From an uncultured Ruminococcus sp. (GTDB lineage: Bacteria > Bacillota > Clostridia > Lachnospirales > Lachnospiraceae): a stretch of DNA of 9,258 nt. The stretch lies in contig USFD01000110.1 of NCBI GenBank assembly GCA_900553885.1, positions 1 to 9,258 of the forward strand. The letters are read 5' to 3'. A program made the position numbers and the translations under genes. The notes beneath the pieces were generated by a model. The model searched no databases and was not told where the DNA came from. It saw nothing but the letters and a program-made list of their open reading frames with translations. Position 1 is the stretch's first letter; the number at the start of each line of letters is the position of its first letter. This document shows positions 6,236-9,258 of the stretch, piece after piece.

Positions 6236-6649
6236 ATGCTAAGGACAGAGCTAAGGGAGCACATCTTTAAAATGCTGTTCCAGATAGAGTTTAATGAAGC
6301 GGCAGATATGCCGGAACACGTAAAATTATACTGCGAATCGCTGGAGGGTGCGACAGATAAGGATAAAGAGTATATCCAGAAAAAATATGAGGCCGTGGTT
6401 TCCCATGTGCCGGAGATTGATGAGATTATTAATGAGAACGCAAAAGGCTGGAAGACTTCCAGGATGAATAAGGCAGATCTCACTATTTTAAGGCTTGCCG
6501 TATATGAGATGAAGTGGGATGAAGATATTCCTACAGGCGTGGCCATTAATGAGGCGGTGGAACTCGCCAGAAAGTTCGGCGGCAGCGGTAGTTCTGCTTT
6601 TGTAAACGGCATACTCGGAAAGCTGGCAGAACCGGAGCGGCAGGAATGA
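6236..6649 (+). CDS. nusB: Transcription antitermination factor NusB
   Basis: NusB binds boxA RNA with NusE (ribosomal protein S10) and supports antitermination, above all of rRNA operons. The 137 residues agree with the family (130-145). Landmarks are RELREHIFKMLFQIEF at the N-terminus, the middle helix IDEIINENAKGW, then NKADLTILRLAVYEMKW (78-94), IPTGVAINEAVELARKFG (98-115) and FVNGILGKL (122-130). The start chosen is ATG 6236, with AAGGA at 6225-6229. The in-frame ATG at 6182 is unlikely because it lies in the U-tract of the upstream terminator and would add 18 residues with no family counterpart. The stop overlaps the xseA start by four bases (ATGA), so translation is probably coupled. 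It is the first gene of the nusB-xseA-xseB-ispA-dxs unit. Confidence 0.95.
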   Translation: MLRTELREHIFKMLFQIEFNEAADMPEHVKLYCESLEGATDKDKEYIQKKYEAVVSHVPEIDEIINENAKGWKTSRMNKADLTILRLAVYEMKWDEDIPTGVAINEAVELARKFGGSGSSAFVNGILGKLAEPERQE

Positions 6650-7872
6650 AGAATGTTTATACGGTAAAGCAGGTAAATTCCTATATAAAAAATATGTTTA
6701 ATCAGGATTTTATGCTGAACCGGATCTATGTGAAGGGCGAGGTGTCCAACTGTAAATATCATCCATCAGGGCATATATATTTTTCTCTGAAGGATGAGTC
6801 CGGCACGATTGCCTGCATTATGTTTGCAGGCTCAAGGTCAGGGCTTTCTTTTCGTATGCAGGAAGGACAGCAGGTGATCGTTCTCGGCTATATCAGCGTA
6901 TATGAGAGAGACGGAAGATATCAGCTCTATGCCAGAGAGATTGTCAGAGACGGGGCCGGCGCTCTTTATGAAAAGTTTGAGGCATTGAAAAAAGAGCTGG
7001 CTGAGATGGGGATGTTTGCTCCGGAATATAAGCAGCCCATTCCGGCTTATGCAAGGACGGTCGGAATTGTAACCGCGCCTACCGGAGCTGCTGTGAGAGA
7101 TATTATCAATATTGCACATAGAAGAAATCCTTTTGTACAGCTGATTTTATATCCGGCGCTGGTACAGGGGGAAGAAGCCCCGCAGAGCATTGTCCGGGGA
7201 ATCCGTGCGCTGGAAACGTATGGTGTGGATGTTATGATTGTAGGACGGGGCGGCGGAAGCATGGAAGATCTGTGGGCATTTAACGAGGAATGTGTTGCAA
7301 GGGCTGTGTTTGAGTGCAGCGTTCCGGTTATCTCTGCGGTGGGACATGAGACGGATACCACAATTATAGATTTTGTGGCGGATCTGCGGGCTCCCACTCC
7401 CTCGGCTGCGGCAGAGCTGGCAGTATATGAGTACCGGGCAGCCAGGGAACAGATGGAGATATACAGAAATGAAATGAAGAATGCAGTTTCTGCAAAAATT
7501 ACAGCTGCCAGGATACGGGCCGAACGTTCTGCTTCCCGGCTGCGTATTGCGCATCCGAGACAGAAACTGGATGAAAAGCGTCAGTATGCCCTGGATCTGG
7601 AAAACCGTCTGAAAAATGAAATGAATCGGAAACTTATCAGGGACAGGCACAGGCTGGAGCTGTGTGTGGAGAAGATGAGGATTCTTTCCCCTCTTTCCAG
7701 ACTGAGCAGTGGATATGGATATATACAGGAAGATGACGGCCGGGGAGTAACCCGGATCGATCAGGTCAGCGAAGGAGATTATATTACGGCCTATGTTTCG
7801 GACGGACGGATCCGGGCACAGGTTGTCTCCCGCGAGGCGTTTACCTATCCGGTAAACAGAACAGAGAAATAG
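6646..7872 (+). CDS. xseA: Exodeoxyribonuclease VII large subunit
   Basis: The catalytic subunit of exonuclease VII, which degrades single-stranded DNA in both directions to oligonucleotides and works with several copies of XseB. It has 408 residues (family about 400-460). The N-terminal OB fold spans about 5-100 (VKGEVSNCKYHPSGHIYFSL). The catalytic domain from about 125 carries TAPTGAAVRDI (143-153), VGRGGGSMEDLWAFN (199-213) and SAVGHETDTTIIDFVADLRA (230-249). Asp152, Arg201, His234 and Asp237 correspond by spacing and context to the E. coli residues Asp155, Arg205, His238 and Asp241, reported as important for activity. A charged coiled-coil region (about 260-345) follows, then SPLSRLSSGYGYI (348-360) and a C-terminal strand segment. 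The ATG overlaps the nusB stop. xseB begins 16 bases downstream, so both subunits come from one message. Confidence 0.97.
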   Translation: MKNVYTVKQVNSYIKNMFNQDFMLNRIYVKGEVSNCKYHPSGHIYFSLKDESGTIACIMFAGSRSGLSFRMQEGQQVIVLGYISVYERDGRYQLYAREIVRDGAGALYEKFEALKKELAEMGMFAPEYKQPIPAYARTVGIVTAPTGAAVRDIINIAHRRNPFVQLILYPALVQGEEAPQSIVRGIRALETYGVDVMIVGRGGGSMEDLWAFNEECVARAVFECSVPVISAVGHETDTTIIDFVADLRAPTPSAAAELAVYEYRAAREQMEIYRNEMKNAVSAKITAARIRAERSASRLRIAHPRQKLDEKRQYALDLENRLKNEMNRKLIRDRHRLELCVEKMRILSPLSRLSSGYGYIQEDDGRGVTRIDQVSEGDYITAYVSDGRIRAQVVSREAFTYPVNRTEK

Positions 7873-7888
7873 AGGAGGTGCACCGCTG

Positions 7889-8101
7889 TTGGAAAAAGAA
7901 GAAAAACAGAGTCTGGACCAGATGTTCGGACAGCTGGAAGAAGTGATCGGAAAGATGGAAGGGGAAGACGTTTCTCTGGAAGAATCATTTGAACTCTACA
8001 GCCGTGGAATGAATCTTCTGAAACAATGCAGCCAGGCAATCGATGAAGTGGAAAAAAAGGTTCTGGTTCTGGATGAGAATGGAGAGACACATGAATTTTA
8101 A
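7889..8101 (+). CDS. xseB: Exodeoxyribonuclease VII small subunit
   Basis: The small helical subunit of exonuclease VII, which wraps around the XseA coiled coil. It has 70 residues (family about 60-85). The family signature runs through residues 13-60: FGQLEEVIGKMEGEDVSLEE, SFELYSRGMNLLKQC and the final helix with IDEVEKKVLVL. The start is TTG at 7889, ten bases after a strong GGAGG (7874-7878) that directly follows the xseA stop. A CTG at 7886 is in frame but a less likely start; no in-frame ATG comes before codon 12, which already lies in the conserved helix. The 3' end overlaps ispA by 11 bases. Confidence 0.95.
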   Translation: MEKEEKQSLDQMFGQLEEVIGKMEGEDVSLEESFELYSRGMNLLKQCSQAIDEVEKKVLVLDENGETHEF

Positions 8102-8981
8102 AGAAGAATATACGTCAAAAAAGGAACAGATTGAAGAAATTTTAAAAGAATACCTTCCGCCGAAGGAAGGATATCAGAAAATTATAATGGAGGCCATGGA
8201 GTATAGCCTGATGGCCGGAGGAAAGCGCCTGCGCCCTATGCTTATGATGGAGACGTTCCGTCTGTTCGGGGGGACAGGAGATATAATCCGTCCGTTTATG
8301 GCAGCCATTGAGATGATTCATACCTACTCTCTGGTTCATGACGATCTCCCTGCAATGGACAATGACGAATACAGAAGAGGGAGAAAAACGACCCATGTGG
8401 TCTATGGAGAGGATATGGGAATTCTGGCCGGCGACGCTCTTCTCAATTATGCCTTTGAAACTGCGTGCCGTGCTTTTGATCAGGAACCCCGGCAAAGCGC
8501 CCGTATCGGACAGGCGCTGAAGATTCTGGCCGGAAAGGCCGGAATATACGGTATGATCGGCGGTCAGGTAGTGGATGTAAAAGAGTCCGGACATAAAGTG
8601 TCCGGGGAAGTGCTGGATTTTATCTATCGTCTGAAGACCAGTGCGCTGATAGAGGCATCCATGATGATCGGTGCTGTGCTTGCCGGCGCCGGCGGGGATG
8701 AAATAAAACGGATTGAACAGGCTGCACGAAAGATCGGGCTGGCTTTTCAGATCCAGGATGACATTCTGGACGTGACGGGAACGACGGAAACTCTTGGCAA
8801 GCCGGTTCACAGCGACGAGAAGAATGAGAAAATGACCTATGTGGTATGGAAGGGACTGGAAGAGTCCAGAGAGGCTGTGAAAAGTATGACGGAAGAAGCC
8901 CTGGATGAACTGGGAAAAATTCAGGCAGAGGATGATTTCCTGGTACAGCTTCTTCGTTCTCTTGTATACAGGGAAAAATAA
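8091..8981 (+). CDS. ispA: Farnesyl diphosphate synthase (class-I polyprenyl synthetase)
   Basis: Condenses dimethylallyl and geranyl diphosphate with isopentenyl diphosphate, giving farnesyl diphosphate for quinones, undecaprenyl phosphate and other isoprenoids. It has 296 residues, the usual length. GGKRLRP (43-49) binds the substrate diphosphate. The first Asp-rich motif is DDLPAMD (84-90), followed by DNDEYRRGRKTTH. The second is DDILD (223-227) in FQIQDDILDVTG, followed by LGKPVHSDEKNEKMTYV. The first motif has the two-residue insertion of bacterial farnesyl synthases, and Tyr79, five residues before it, is as in Geobacillus farnesyl synthase, so C15 is the likely product. In-frame ATGs also occur at 8043, 8073 and 8079. 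ATG 8091 was chosen because GGAG (8081-8084) is properly spaced and the N-terminal length fits. It overlaps xseB by 11 bases; dxs follows 12 bases later. Confidence 0.94.
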   Translation: MNFKEEYTSKKEQIEEILKEYLPPKEGYQKIIMEAMEYSLMAGGKRLRPMLMMETFRLFGGTGDIIRPFMAAIEMIHTYSLVHDDLPAMDNDEYRRGRKTTHVVYGEDMGILAGDALLNYAFETACRAFDQEPRQSARIGQALKILAGKAGIYGMIGGQVVDVKESGHKVSGEVLDFIYRLKTSALIEASMMIGAVLAGAGGDEIKRIEQAARKIGLAFQIQDDILDVTGTTETLGKPVHSDEKNEKMTYVVWKGLEESREAVKSMTEEALDELGKIQAEDDFLVQLLRSLVYREK

Positions 8982-8993
8982 GGAGGGCTTTTG

Positions 8994-9258
8994 ATGGTGC
9001 TGGAAAAGATCCAGAAGGAAAATGATATAAAAAAGCTCAGCCCGGATGAACTGAACCGTCTTGCAGACGAGATCCGCAGGTTTCTGATTGAAAAAATCAG
9101 CAAGACAGGCGGACATCTGGCCTCTAATCTGGGGGTAGTAGAACTTACAATGGCACTTCATCTGGAGTTTAACCTGCCTCAGGACAAAATGATCTGGGAT
9201 GTCGGGCACCAGTCCTATACCCATAAGCTTCTCACCGGGCGGAAAGAAGGGTTTGATG
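8994..9258 (+). CDS. dxs: 1-deoxy-D-xylulose-5-phosphate synthase, 3'-truncated by window edge
   Basis: The thiamine-diphosphate enzyme that joins pyruvate and glyceraldehyde 3-phosphate, the first step of the methylerythritol phosphate route to isoprenoids. Only the first 88 residues are in the window (full proteins about 620). They contain TGGHLASNLGVVELTMALH (38-56) and IWDVGHQSYTHKLLTGR (67-83). His41 and His72 correspond to the conserved active-site histidines of E. coli Dxs (His49 and His80). The ATG at 8994 follows an AAGGAGGG site (8980-8987). It stands last in the visible operon directly after ispA, so the first pathway enzyme and the downstream prenyl transferase are made from the same message, as in B. 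subtilis. Confidence 0.96.
   Translation, partial: MVLEKIQKENDIKKLSPDELNRLADEIRRFLIEKISKTGGHLASNLGVVELTMALHLEFNLPQDKMIWDVGHQSYTHKLLTGRKEGFD

Noticed and set aside
8142..9224. Long minus-strand open frame of 360 codons opposite ispA and dxs
   Set aside because: It is antisense to two clearly recognised genes and spans their junction. Its Cys/His/Phe-rich composition is typical of a shadow frame.
1..9258. Search for CRISPR, insertion sequences, toxin-antitoxin pairs, phage genes or a novel cassette
   Set aside because: Every gene-sized region is filled by a recognised, co-directional housekeeping or sporulation gene. The gaps are at most about 125 bases, and no repeats or foreign-looking segment is visible by eye.

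Overview
The window is a co-directional (all + strand), tightly packed housekeeping and sporulation segment from an endospore-forming Firmicute. It most likely comes from a clostridium of the Lachnospiraceae type. The grounds are the spoIIIA genes, moderate GC content, strong AGGAGG-type ribosome sites, frequent TTG starts and the form of the NusB N-terminus (an RELREHIFKMLF-like opening). The family-level assignment is an inference from recall and has not been tested.

Layout: (1) 3-3943, the spoIIIA operon from spoIIIAB (5' end outside the window) through spoIIIAC, AD, AE, AF, AG and AH. These genes encode the mother-cell half of the SpoIIIA-SpoIIQ channel linking mother cell and forespore. 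(2) 3941-5652, a probable promoter and 5' leader hairpin followed by prfC (release factor 3). (3) 5661-6110, an extended -10 promoter and a monocistronic Asp23/Gls24 (DUF322) gene of the YqhY type. (4) 6124-6183, a promoter embedded in an intrinsic terminator. (5) 6236-9258, the nusB-xseA-xseB-ispA-dxs operon, whose genes overlap or lie within 16 bases of each other; dxs runs off the right edge.

The order spoIIIA ... yqhY-nusB ... xseA-xseB-ispA-dxs is the one known from Bacillus subtilis. Here prfC stands where accB-accC stand in B. subtilis, and there is no folD between nusB and xseA. The last operon joins transcription antitermination (NusB), exonuclease VII (XseAB) and the entry to isoprenoid synthesis (Dxs, then farnesyl diphosphate synthase IspA).

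I found no undescribed multi-gene system. No mobile element, CRISPR array, RNA gene or repeat family is visible. The points worth a second look are small: promoter-hairpin overlaps in front of nusB and prfC, and a SpoIIIAF that appears to lack its C-terminal ring-building domain.
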